From the NCBI GenBank assembly GCA_014218235.1, contig CM024759.1:11610712-11674711 (forward strand): a DNA stretch of 64,000 nt, read 5' to 3'. Position numbers and translations under genes: made by a program. The DNA is from Colocasia esculenta. Taxonomy: Eukaryota; Streptophyta; Magnoliopsida; Alismatales; Araceae. Below are positions 44,860 to 54,842 of the stretch, one piece after another; within the stretch, counting starts at the first letter, position 1; the number at the start of each line of letters is the position of its first letter. The notes under the pieces were generated by a model. That model saw only the letters and a list, made by a program, of their open reading frames with translations. It had not been told where the DNA came from and did not search any database.

Positions 44860-45165
44860 TTCGAGTCCCATCGAGTACTAATCAAGTCGTGGTGATGAGA
44901 AATAAATCGACATCGCAAAGCACAGGCGTGCCAGTCACATAAGTGACAACATGTTCTGCCTCCGAGAGTCAGAAGGCTTTAAGTCTTTGCGTACTGCTTG
45001 ACTTCGTCAAACGAAAGTGAATGTCGGGTCGGGACCAATATCTCGACGTTCTCTCAAAGCGACGGCGTCAATTACATCTCTCTAAGAGAGAAAACCCTTG
45101 ATTTATCACCAGGGTAGAAAGCTTTATGGCCAAAATAGGAGACATCCGCAAACAGATGTACAATC
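44860..45165 (+). repeat. Dispersed repeat, copy A
   Basis: About 300 bases match 58680-58985 in the same orientation: GTTCTGCCTCCGAGAGTC, TTGACTTNGTCAAACGA and TTACATCTCTCTNAGAGAG occur in the same order and spacing. It looks like part of a retrotransposon LTR or leader. The family is not known to me. Confidence 0.75.
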
Positions 45166-45324
45166 ATGAGGTATATAGATCACATTGCCCAGAAGAGACA
45201 TCTCTTTGTTTTGGAGTTTTTTATTTAATTTTCTTTTAAGACTATTGAATCTGATTTTGAAAGTCATCTCATTTGATTTGACAATATTTTTATTTTTATA
45301 ATTTTTTATTTATACATTTGATTT

Positions 45325-45680
45325 AGGAATGTTTTATTTGGATTTAAAGTTGTTTTATTTAAACTTAGGATGTTTTATTTGAATTTGGGGAGTTGTTTTA
45401 TCTGAACTTGCGATGTTTTATTTGAACTTAGAAATTTTTGTTAAATCTTGAATGCTTTATTTGAATTTAGAATGTTTTATTTGAATTTAGAATATTTTAT
45501 TTGAATTTATAATGGTTTATTTGAATTTATAATATTTTATTTGAATTTTGAATATTTTTTATTTGAATTTATAAATGTTTTATTTGAATTTATAATATCT
45601 TATTTGAATTTATAATATAATTTATTTGAATTTATAATATTTTATTTAAATTTATAATATTTTATTTAAATTTATGTCAA
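45325..45680. repeat. AT-rich minisatellite
   Basis: About sixteen units of roughly 20-24 bases close to TTTTATTTGAATTTATAATA. Early units differ most. Confidence 0.85.
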
Positions 45681-45930
45681 CCTAGGCAAGTGTGTGTCGA
45701 CACAATGCAGAAGTGTGTTGACACACATGACCATTTTTCTCATGAAGGCTCATTGGAATGTGGTCTTGTGACGACACACTATGTAGAGTGTCGACACACT
45801 CATCTCCACATACCTCAGAAGGCTTCCTAATTTGAATGGATAGGTCAACATACACCTAGAGTGTGTCGACACACTCATGTATACATGCTGACACACACCT
45901 AGAGTGTGTCGGCACAGTCATGACCAAGTG
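45681..45930. repeat. GTGTCGACAC palindrome cluster outside a full LTR
   Basis: Intact and mutated GTGTCGACAC copies (about 45696, 45786, 45864 and 45906) with TGTGTTGACACACA-type variants. The spacing resembles that in the Sirevirus LTRs, so it is probably an LTR fragment. Confidence 0.65.
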
Positions 45931-46678
45931 TTCAAATTGTTCATCTTTCTTGGCCTTTATTTGTTGTTTTATGGTTATTATTGTTGTACTTTTTTATTTT
46001 TTTATTTTCTTCATTTTATCACTATTATTATTTGTTATTATTTTTTTTTGTTATTATTATCCTTTCTTTTTTTGTTTCGTCTTGTGTTCATCATATCACT
46101 ATTAACTACTTTGCTCTCTCTTTTTTGGTTATTTTTCTTTTGCCATGTCCATTAAAGTTATGTAGAGTCTTCAACTCATTTGAGGAGGTCATATCTGCAT
46201 CATAATTTCATTGTTTACTCATGAACATTCAACTGAAAATTGCAATTAAATTTTTACAGCATCTTCCCCCCATCCCGAGTTATGTTTGGGGGGGGGGGGG
46301 GGGGGGGGGCATTAGGTGCTCATTCACAAAAAATCGTTGGATTTGATCCCTATTTAAAACATCGATTGTTGGATTCGTTGTCAATCTATGTACATTTGAT
46401 CAGTTCGATTTACTTCTAATCTAAAACAATATGATCAAGATTTGTCCATTAGATTTACTTCGGATCTAAATCTTAAATGTTAGATTTATGTTCAATCAAG
46501 ATCTTATGATATGATTTGCTCTCAATCTACACGATAGCAAGCTCTCGCGGTGATGAAGAAACTAGGGCATGAGGTGGGGGAAAAATGATGGGGAGAAGGA
46601 AATATTTGAATGTTATAATTTTCATGAAGTTTAATTAATATTATGTTGTTTCTAATTGATTTGCCATTATATTTTCTA
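45931..46678. other. T-rich DNA with a long poly-G run
   Basis: Low-complexity T/A-rich sequence at 45960-46140, 22 consecutive G at 46288-46309, then AT-rich DNA with GATTT(A/G)(C/T)T repeats. Hydrophobic frames here are poly-T effects. Confidence 0.5.
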
Positions 46679-48260
46679 GGGAGAATTAATTGTTGGTCCC
46701 TGGCAGGGGCGAACACTTATTTTTCCATCCATGTCAGCTTTTCTATCAACGCACAGTCCCTGCTTTATGCGGGTTATAATTTCCAGTCTCTAGCGTTAAC
46801 TAACGTTATCCGTCTTCTCCTAAATGCGAATTCTACCTACAGCCATATCTGACCCGTAAGCGTCGCCGGCTTTAATGCCTTTCGAAGAAGGCACGCAATG
46901 GCGAAATGATTCTCACCGTGGCGCTGCAAAGATGAGCGCAGGATTGTCGTTTGGGTGAAAGATTCTGGCTTCCGGTGAACTTTCCAAAACTGGTTGTCAT
47001 TTCGTTCTATCCGCGGTGAAGGTGAGTTGGCCAGTGGTGTTCCGATAGACATTGGTTCCACCTACCCCCTTTCTCCTCTGTAGATCCACATCCGTTAGTC
47101 GCCAGAGATTTTTCTTGCCAACAATGTTTCATCCAGATCCTGCAGTAGTAGTCAGAGGCTTTTGTCTCGTTACTATTTGTTATTTACTCCACTTTTTCAT
47201 GTAGTTCTCAAATTCATATTTTTCTGTTCTGAATGCTGGAGTTACCTATGTTACTACAGAGTTATAGTAGAGTAAAAGGACATGTTACTCTGAAAATATT
47301 TATTGTGGTAACTGTCTTACACAGTAATTTTGTAACAACTTCAAAAGTAGTTACATATGTTAACTGTGTAAGTATGTAATTTCCTATATTTTTTCTACTT
47401 AAGTGTCTAAGTATTTGTAATTCTAATTGTGTAACAACTTTCGAAGTAGTTACACAGTTAACTGAGTAACTGTGTAACAACTTTCTAAGTAGTTACACAG
47501 TTAACTGTCTAACTAAGTAACTATGCAATAACTTCAAAAGTAGTTACATATCTTAACTGTGTAAGTATGTAATTACCTATTTTTATTTCTACATAAGTGT
47601 CTATATATTTGTATTTCTAATTGTGTAACAACTTTTCAAGTAGTTACACAGTTAACTATATAACTGTGTAACAACTTCTCAAGTAGTTACATATCTTAAC
47701 GGTGTAACTATGTTACTGTGTAATAGAGTAACTGAGTAACTATGTAACAACTTGAAAAATAGTTACATATGTTAACTGTGTAAGTATGCAATCACCTTTT
47801 TTTTTGTATGTAAGTGTCTAAGTATTTGTATTTCTAATTGTATAACAACTTTCGAAGTAGTTACACAGTTAACTATGTAACTGAGTAACTGTGTAACTGT
47901 GTAACAACTTTCCATGTAAATTCATAGTTAATTGTGTAACTGTCTAACTACTAGAAAAGTAGTTACATATGTTAACTGTATATGTATGTAATTACCTTTT
48001 TTTTCTACGTAAGTGTCTAAGTATTTCTACTTTTAATTGTATAACAATTTTGAAAGTAGTTACACAGTTGAATGTGTAACTGAGTAATTGTGTAAGTGTG
48101 TAACAACTTCTCAAGTAGTTACACAGTTAACTGTGTAAGTGAGTAAGTGTGTAACAACTTGAAAAGTAGTTACATATCTTAACTGTGTTACATAGTAACT
48201 GTGTTACACAGTAACTATGTTACACAGTTAACTGTGTAACTGTGTAACAACATTGCAGAG
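46679..48260 (+). mobile_element. Second element of the GGGAGAATTAATT family (left arm and GTAAC repeats)
   Basis: GGGAGAATTAATTGTTGG at 46679, followed by TCCCTGGCAGG, TCCCTGCTTTATGCGGG and CTAACGTTATCCGTC, mirrors the first 130 bases of the arm at 41517. From about 47240 to 48260 it carries the same kind of GTTAC/GTAAC repeats. The right arm was not found, so the element is either truncated or larger, with the GRF fragment at 48464 inside. Confidence 0.6.
47330..48260. repeat. Higher-order GTAACTGTGTAAC repeat array
   Basis: Small units such as AGTAGTTACACAGTTAACTG alternate in direct and inverted sense and are organised in four larger units of about 195-220 bases, marked by AGTTACATATNTTAACTGTG near 47349, 47542, 47762 and 47957. 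The array is largely self-complementary. Confidence 0.8.
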
Positions 48261-48460
48261 TTTGTTAATTTCACGAGTTCCCAATTTCTATGTTGTAGAC
48301 ATGCTGCAAAAGTGTAGCCGCATTTTCAATGCTTAAGGACCCTTAGGGGTGTTGAAAATTTTTAAGTGCAATCCCTGTCCATCAACTTGTATTTGTACTG
48401 CATAAGAATCAGAACATTATACACACCAAAATTGCAGGATCTAGAGAAATTACCACCTTT
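48261..48460. other. Short spacer
   Basis: AT-rich, with a possible 3' splice site TTGCAG at 48433-48438 just before the GRF fragment. Confidence 0.3.
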
Positions 48461-48463
48461 GTG

Positions 48464-48900
48464 ATGGGATCTACTGGTTCTTGCCCGATGAAAGTACCAC
48501 CTCTGCGATGTCCATGTGGATATGGGTGGTGTGATATACTAACAAGTTACACTACTAACAATTCCAATTGCAAATATTATAAGTGCAAGGTCTGTATATG
48601 CTGTGGATTTCGTGGCATTGATTACTTCTTTGTAATGCTCAGTATAGGTGAGGCATACATTGTTGAAGTATCATGTTCATTCTTCTTTGTTGTGCAGAAA
48701 GGATCATGCAACTTCTTCATGTGGTGTGGTAATTTTTTCGCTCTTGGGCCATCATGCAGTGCAAAGTGCGAATGTGACAGAGATGAGATGATGTAGAAAC
48801 TAGTTGAAGAGAATGAAATTTTAAGAAAGCGGATATAGAACTTCAACTTCAGCTAGAGAAGAAGACTAGGATTGCTGCAACCCTTGGTCGAGTAATCTCC
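48464..48900 (+). pseudogene. GRF-type zinc-finger protein fragment
   Basis: The frame from ATG 48464 has the GRF finger spacing: CPCGYGWCDILTSYT (from about 48509), then NNSNCKYYKC and CGFRGIDYF. A second, partial finger-like segment (KGSCNFFMWC) follows, and then a charged coiled-coil start after the TAG at 48794. GRF fingers bind nucleic acid and occur in plant repair proteins and in many element-encoded ORFs. The frame breaks at 48794 and near 48835 and then runs into CACTA-derived DNA at 48927, so this is a remnant. Confidence 0.6.
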
Positions 48901-48926
48901 ACCTTGACAACAGAGGAGGCTGATAA

Positions 48927-49415
48927 TATATGCGACAATCTATTAGGTACTTTAAATCTCCTTGGGTCTGATTCAGTAAGGACACAGTTAAGACACGAAT
49001 GGAGTTAGAAGACTGGGGGATACGTCCGCAACTTCATATGTTAAAAGATCAAGAAGGAAAATCATCTGCAGTGATTTTTACATTGAACAGAACACATAGG
49101 TTAAAGATTTGTGAGTTTCTAAGGAACATCCAAGTCCCGACGGATATTCATCTAATTTGTCGAAATGTGTGGACTTTACACATGGGAAACTCACAGGGTT
49201 CAAGAGTCTCGAGTGCCCCCCCCCCCCCAATCTCAATCAGCAGCTCTCCTTCTTCTCGGTGTAGAGATCCCCCACGTCAACCACCTTCTCTCTCTGAGTC
49301 ATCTTCTACACACCGTCGTAGTTCATCACAGACTCAAGTGATAAATATATGGCGAACCTTGCTTATTAGATGTAATATTTATCTAAAAGAAAGAGTAGGT
49401 TCACATGTAATTTGA
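48927..49415 (+). pseudogene. CACTA transposase TNP2-like remnant, copy 2
   Basis: This matches 28765-28935 of copy 1 and continues further, with a segment resembling the region C-terminal to the TNP2 core (about 49000-49180: IRPQL...TLNRTHRLKICEFL...IQVPTDI). A serine/proline-rich tail of uncertain origin follows up to TGA at 49413. Copy 1 lacks this part. The N-terminal domains are absent here and the GRF fragment stands in their place. Confidence 0.6.
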
Positions 49416-49542
49416 GTTCATATTCAAACACTTGAATTCACATATACTCTTGTATTTGGCTTATTTAGTAAAATTCATTTTTTAGATATATTAAATAATA
49501 TATAGTCAATTATATTTTCATTTAATATTCTAATGTGTGTGT

Positions 49543-49574
<32 letters not shown>

Positions 49575-49622
49575 CGAAAAATTCATGATAATACATCTTG
49601 CACTTTCGTTTGGTTGTCATAT

Positions 49623-49656
<34 letters not shown>

Positions 49657-49940
49657 ATAAATTATTGTGCATGAAATATTATGTATCTTTCTACAATATA
49701 TTTCTGGGGGGGGGGGCGTTTGTTATTAAAATAGATAGAAGATAAATTTAGGATATGTTCAAATTTTTGAAGATGAAGATATTCTCGTTTTATTCTTGAC
49801 CTATCCCGATACCGAACATGATTCTAAAACTTTAGATGATCTGTCTGTTGAAAGTGATAAAATGGTGTACACCTAACAATGCTAATTATAATATAAGATG
49901 GATTATCTCACAAGCACCAAGGGGCTAAGGTTCTTATTAC
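49416..49940. other. AT-rich part of module copy 2 with microsatellites
   Basis: Contains (TG)n at 49543-49570, (CT)n-(TA)n at 49624-49656 and eleven G at 49706-49716. A short acidic reading frame at 49755-49870 (VQIFEDEDILV...) is shared with copy 1 in mutated form and may be coding DNA of the CACTA element. Confidence 0.5.
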
Positions 49941-50204
49941 TAAAAAAAAAAAAGATTACCTTCAAAGGGATGTAAACGTAAATTTTCGTTTACTTTTCCA
50001 GACTAAATTTTACACATACTCGGACTCCTCCCAGGATTTTCTCCTGTTGTTCCGAAGTAAAAAACAAAATGCAGTTTAAAGGGAAAAAAGAAATTAAATG
50101 TGTCATTACAATGATCAAAACTTTCTCAAATTGTTAGAAATCGTTAAAGATTTGTAGTTTAATATATATTAGGACTTCAGGATTAGCAATTTCAGTTGAA
50201 CCAG

Positions 50205-50207
<3 letters not shown>

Positions 50208-50252
<45 letters not shown>
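50208..50252. repeat. (CT)n microsatellite in the promoter of MADS copy 2
   Basis: About 45 bases; shorter than the 71 bases of copy 1. Confidence 0.9.
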
Positions 50253-50254
<2 letters not shown>

Positions 50255-50259
50255 CTGAG

Positions 50260-50267
50260 CATATAAG
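50260..50267 (+). promoter_or_regulatory. TATA-like box of MADS copy 2
   Basis: CATATAAG stands where copy 1 has TATATAAG. The core TATAAG is kept, so promoter function may persist. Confidence 0.5.
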
Positions 50268-50366
50268 GAGAAGGAATCCCGGCCAGTTGCACCCCGCGCG
50301 CACACCACTTTGGACTTTCTGAGTACGTACATAGTTCCTGCGGAGGGTAAGGTTAAAAGATAGAAG

Positions 50367-50918
50367 ATGGGCCGTCGCAAGATCCACGTGGAGAAGATAG
50401 GCAATCTGCACGCCCGGCAGATCTGCTTCTCCAAGCGCCGGAAGGGCCTCTTCAGCAAGGCGACAGAGCTTTGCAACCAGGGCGGCGGCGAGGTGGCCAT
50501 CGTCATCTTCTCTTCTGCTGGTAACCTGTACTGCTACGGATGGCCAAGAGTCGATTCGGTCGTCCGCCGCTACTTCAAACGACGTTTCGCGTCGGCTACA
50601 GCAGACAGCGGCAGCAGGCAGTGGTGGGATGCGCCCGTGGAGGGCCTGGAGCTGCACGAGCTGGAGGTGCTGCATGCAATGCTGGGGGAGTTGAAGGAGA
50701 AGGCGGAAAAGCGGGCAGCGCAGCTGCTGATAGAGGGCGGCGGGGACGATATGTCCACGGGCAAGGCCTCCGAGGACCATCACCAGTCTTCATTGCCCGT
50801 TCGCCTTGTGCAGCGGCGGATCGAACAACAGGCGAGGGTCGACGACCCGCTCTCCGATTCCAAACTCGCAAGATCCCCCTTGGACTCGGAGCGGATCTCT
50901 CTCTCTTCAGAAAGTTAG
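50367..50918 (+). CDS. Type I (M-alpha-like) MADS-box transcription factor, copy 2
   Basis: Intronless, 183 residues, same length and frame as copy 1 at 29611. Six nucleotide differences are visible in the CDS. Four change residues (M8V and G16A in the DNA-binding helix region, S61R just after the MADS core, A78T) and two are silent (in the KAEK codons near residue 115). All core MADS residues are kept. The leader, CT tract, TATA-like box and 3' UTR are also duplicated, so it could be expressed independently. The local setting is again CACTA-derived DNA. It may be a recent functional duplicate or a passenger of transposition. Confidence 0.85.
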   Translation: MGRRKIHVEKIGNLHARQICFSKRRKGLFSKATELCNQGGGEVAIVIFSSAGNLYCYGWPRVDSVVRRYFKRRFASATADSGSRQWWDAPVEGLELHELEVLHAMLGELKEKAEKRAAQLLIEGGGDDMSTGKASEDHHQSSLPVRLVQRRIEQQARVDDPLSDSKLARSPLDSERISLSSES

Positions 50919-51038
50919 CGTCCCCGGACCGTACGTCCCGGCTGCTGTAGTCTTCTACTTCTGCTCGGATTAGATCTCTTTTAATTCTTCTTCATCCCCC
51001 CTGCGCGATGTGGATTATTAAGGGGGTGCTATAGCTAG

Positions 51039-51041
<3 letters not shown>

Positions 51042-51077
<36 letters not shown>
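51042..51077. repeat. AT microsatellite
   Basis: (AT)n at the right edge of module copy 2, followed by ACTAGTTAAAAAAACGCGCG, which starts unrelated sequence. Confidence 0.9.
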
Positions 51078-51078
<1 letters not shown>

Positions 51079-51895
51079 TAGTTAAAAAAACGCGCGAGTG
51101 TGGTATTAAAAAAATTTATATATTAAAAATATTAAAATATATCATTATTATAGTTTATTTTTTGAAATTAAAATAAAATATATTAATTTTTTCTTAAAAA
51201 ATATATTGACAATTTATATACATTATTATGTTCATTGATGTATTTTTTTATCTCTAGAGTCTTATAGAATCAAATATTTTTTACTATTGAACTTGATATC
51301 TTACAAATAACGATCTAAGTAAAATAACTATTAATAATATTATCATTGTTTACTTGTATTTTTTTTTACTTCTAAATTAAACAAGATAGAATAAAATGAT
51401 GATCATTCATAAAAGGATGTTGAAATATTACAATTTTAAATGATGGCTTATGAGTGTGCAAGAATGATTAAAGGAGCATGGTCAAAATATACATTAATTT
51501 GAATTATGATACAATGTTTAATTTTCAGTAGGAAAATAAGAGTATTTTTATGTCAGATATGATGTTTCTTTAAATGACAAAATTATATATGTAATTTCTT
51601 CAAATACTAGACGATGATATATATACAAATATATTCAAATAGATAGAAAAATATAATAGTTTTTAACAAAGTGAAAACTGCAACAGTGTTATGTCATTTT
51701 TCAGATGGGATATATATAAATATTTATATATTTTATTTTTTTGCTAAATTTTAAAAAATGGCACAAGACAATATATGAAAGCAATAAATATTTAAAATGT
51801 GGTATAAACGCCATATGCACCATAGATTAACTTTTTGATTGCATCGGAACTTTCAATTTTGTTTTCATTTCTCTAATGGGGCTTTGACCAGCTAC
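51078..51895. other. AT-rich DNA, no gene seen
   Basis: Very AT-rich sequence between the MADS module and a GC-rich repeat. No coding signal or known repeat family recognised. Confidence 0.4.
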
Positions 51896-51959
51896 TCTTG
51901 CTGCAGAGAAGGAGATGGGAGGAAGGCAGTGGGAAGGTGATGCAGAGGTCCGCGGGGAA

Positions 51960-52229
51960 GAGGAACGCCGGCGCGCGGACGAGCAGATGGCGGGGCTGGC
52001 GCGCAAGGGAACGGCGAGGTCGCGCGTGGGTGAACGGCGCGCGGGCGACGAGCAGATTGCGGGGCAGGCGTGCAGGGGAATGGCGGGGTCGCGTGGGCGA
52101 GCGGCGCGTGAGCGACGAGCAGACCGTGAGGGTGGCGTGCTGGGGAACGGCGGGGTCGCGTGGGCGAGCGGCGCGCGGGCGACGAGCAGACCGCGAGGGT
52201 GGCGCATAGGGGTATGGTGGGGTCGCGCA
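51960..52229. repeat. GC-rich tandem repeat of about 66 bp, four units
   Basis: Units begin near GCGCGCGGGCGACGAGCAGA and contain GGCGGGGTCGCGTGGGCGAG. Because 66 is divisible by three, long frames stay open on both strands. These Arg/Ala/Gly-rich ORFs are therefore not evidence of a gene. Confidence 0.8.
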
Positions 52230-52370
52230 AAATAGGTTGTTGATAAATATAATATTTGTCAACGGTTTGGAAGGGTTGTCGACATAATGTGACATATGTC
52301 AGCAGCTTAAAAAAGCCGCTGACATATCGTCACATTGTCAGCAACTTCGTTAAGACCGCTGACGTATGTT

Positions 52371-53235
52371 CTTTACACCGCCTCCCCGCCCCCCCCCCGT
52401 GGCAAATCCCTAACTCACCCCTCCTACCCCACTGAGCAGCCTCATCACCGTCTCCAGACTCTTCTTCCCTTCGACCATTTCCTCTCTCCCTTCCCCCTCG
52501 ACCCGTGTCACCGGAGGCCACCCCCACCCCTCCACGCTACTCCGTCCGTGCTGTCGCCTCCGCCAAGAAGCGCCGCACCTATGACAAGGTCACACTTGAC
52601 AACCTCCTCTCCGATCACCTCTGCCCCGCCAGCTGTTGCTGCTGCCGGCGTCGTCGGAGGGAGAAGGGAAATGGAGATGGAGGTGACGACCGCCGTCTCC
52701 CTCGACGTCCCTATCGACGCCCTCCTCGAAGAGAAGCTCCACGTCAGCGGCCCCTTCCCTTCACGCCGCCCTCCGATCTCCCAGCAAATCTGACCGTCTC
52801 TGCTTGCGATTTCCCACTGCAATGGCCGAAAACGGCGAAGGTCCAACGATCGACAACGTCACGATCGCACTGGAGAAGAAGCAGGAAGAAGGAAGGAGGG
52901 CGAGCTGGAGTTCGGCGTGGTTCAGATGCGATACCCCATAGAACTGCTAGAACAGTAATAGTTCGATCTTGACTAGATAGGGTTCTTATTGAAACCTAGT
53001 GCAGATGAGGAGATCTTATTACATATACCCATAGTCCTGGTATGTTTTGGCATATGATTTTTTTTCTAGAGGTTTATATGCAGAAAAGAACGTGCGTTCT
53101 TAACTCCGCGGATCTCAGACGCTGCTACCAATTTCTTCTGCCTGCTCCAGCCTCTCCTCTCTCTTCCCAGCGAATAGGCGCAGCCAGAGGGTATCCCGGC
53201 GCCAGCTCAGGCGCAGGCAGCCGACCGCAGCAGCC
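52371..53235 (+). other. GC-rich leader region upstream of the SEC63 fragment
   Basis: C-rich DNA with several overlapping open frames (52335-52793 and 52505-52972), none with a domain I recognise. A short frame beginning ATG 52822 (MAENGEGPTIDNVTIALEKK) looks like real coding sequence by composition and may be a third captured gene piece. 53100-53235 resembles a normal GC-rich 5' UTR of SEC63. Confidence 0.4.
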
Positions 53236-54842
53236 ATGGCGGCGTCGGAGGAGAACAGTGCTCTCTTCCCCATCTTCATCCTCACAATCATGGCGCTGCC
53301 GCTGATCCCATACACCATCGTCAAGCTGTGCCGCGCCGCCTCCCGGAAGACCAGGAGCATCCACTGCCAGTGCTCTGTCTGTGCCCTTCACCAGTTTAAT
53401 TAATGGCTACGTTACTTTATTCTTTCAGACCCAACCATTTGAGCCTTTCAGTATTCTGGGATTAGAGCCAGGAGTTTCAGATTCGGAAATAAAGAAGGCT
53501 TACCGAAGTCTCTCCATTCAGTACCATCCAGATAAAAATCCAGATCCAGGTTAAATGTTTTCTTCATGACTTTTACTTTTCAATACTTCATTATATTCAT
53601 GTCTTGCACGTTACTAGTAACATTTTCTCTGACAGTTTAACCCTCTTTCTTGTTACCAGAGGCACATAAATATTTCGTGGAGTTCATATCTAAAGCATAT
53701 CAAGCTTTAACAGATCCAGTTTCTCGTGAGAATTATGAGAAGTATGGCCATCCAGATGGGAGGCAGGTAGTCCTTTCGCTGCCACAAACTGAATCCTACA
53801 CTGTTTATTTTTTGTCAAGTATTTAACTACAAAGAGAACTGTTGTATGATTGCAGGGGCTCCAAATGGGAATTGCTTTGCCTCAGTTTTTGTTGAACATT
53901 GATGGGGCATCTGGTGGTGTGCTTTTGCTTGGCATTGTTGGAGTTGGCATTCTTTTGCCCCTGATAGTAGCAGTTGTATATTTATCAAGGTCAGCTAAAT
54001 ATACTGAGAACTATGTCATGCACAACACCCTGTCAGCATATGTCTATTTTATGAAACCTTCATTGGCTCCTAGGTATGCAACTTCTTGCCGTTATTCCCT
54101 TGCATGCTCCTTCGTAAAATTTAATTTTCGTAGTTGTGTTGCTGAAGGGGCAAGTCAAACTCCTGTTTAGGTAAGCTATGACCATCATGAAAATTTAATG
54201 AAAACAATCTCTGTTCATTCTCTTGGTTTCTTGTCTGAGAACATTGTTCTCTTTTGAAGTTCTTTCTTTTGACATTCCCATTTACTTGTCTATCTGCTCA
54301 CAGCACCTTAGATTACCACTGTTTACCACTTCATGGTTTATACTCTTTGGTGATTCAATTTGCTATCAATGAAGTCATTGTTACTTGTAGGATTAACCCA
54401 AATCAAATTGTCAACCATACAGCAAGGTTTTAGATGTCTTCATCAAGGCTTCAGAGTACATCGAAATTCCAGTTCGCAGGAATGATGATGAACCCCTACA
54501 GAAACTGTTCCTTGCTGTACGTAGTGAGTTGAACCTGGACCTTAAGAATATAAGAACAGAGCAAGCAAAATTCTGGAAGCAACATCCAGCCTTAATTAAG
54601 GTGACCTTTTTTATACTACCATGTGATACTGTCATGCAGATTACTTAGCGAATTTTTAGTTTTCTAACGAGTTTATTCTTACTTGGTTTGTTGTTATTCA
54701 GACTGAGTTGTCGATTCAAGCGCAATTAACCCATGAATCAGCAGCCTTGCCTTCTGCTCTGCAGAGTGATTTCAAACGTGTTCTGGACTTGCTTGATATT
54801 TTTGAGACTTTAAATTCAGTTACAATAACTACATTTAATTGA
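53236..54842 (+). pseudogene. SEC63: SEC63/ERdj2 fragment (ER translocon J-protein), rearranged
   Basis: Exon 1 (from ATG 53236) encodes the N-terminal membrane segment and the CQCSVC end typical of plant SEC63 homologues. The J domain follows in exons 53429-53549 and 53660-53766, with the HPD motif (QYHPDK) at about 53519-53536. Exon 53856-54073 encodes a membrane segment, and exons 54423-54600 and 54702-54797 the start of the Sec63 domain (ELNLDLKNI, FWKQHP). All introns are GT-AG. The exon for the second membrane segment is missing between 53385 and 53429, a stop stands at 53399, and the gene breaks off after about 54797. SEC63 works with SEC61/62 and BiP in ER import. This copy cannot make it. 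Confidence 0.85.

Larger units (their letters stand above)
48927..51077 (+). repeat. Duplicated CACTA-transposase/MADS module, copy 2
   Basis: Matches 28765-30315 in order and strand. It holds about 640 bases (about 49105-49745) that are missing from copy 1. The copies are nearly identical from about 49945 to the AT run at 51043. Outside these limits the flanks differ. Confidence 0.9.

Noticed and set aside
50260..50267. Loss of the TATA box in MADS copy 2
   Set aside because: The changed base lies at the edge; TATAAGG remains, so loss of function is not supported.
51827..52295. Long Arg/Ala/Ser-rich ORFs on both strands
   Set aside because: Produced by the 66-bp GC-rich tandem repeat, whose length is a multiple of three.
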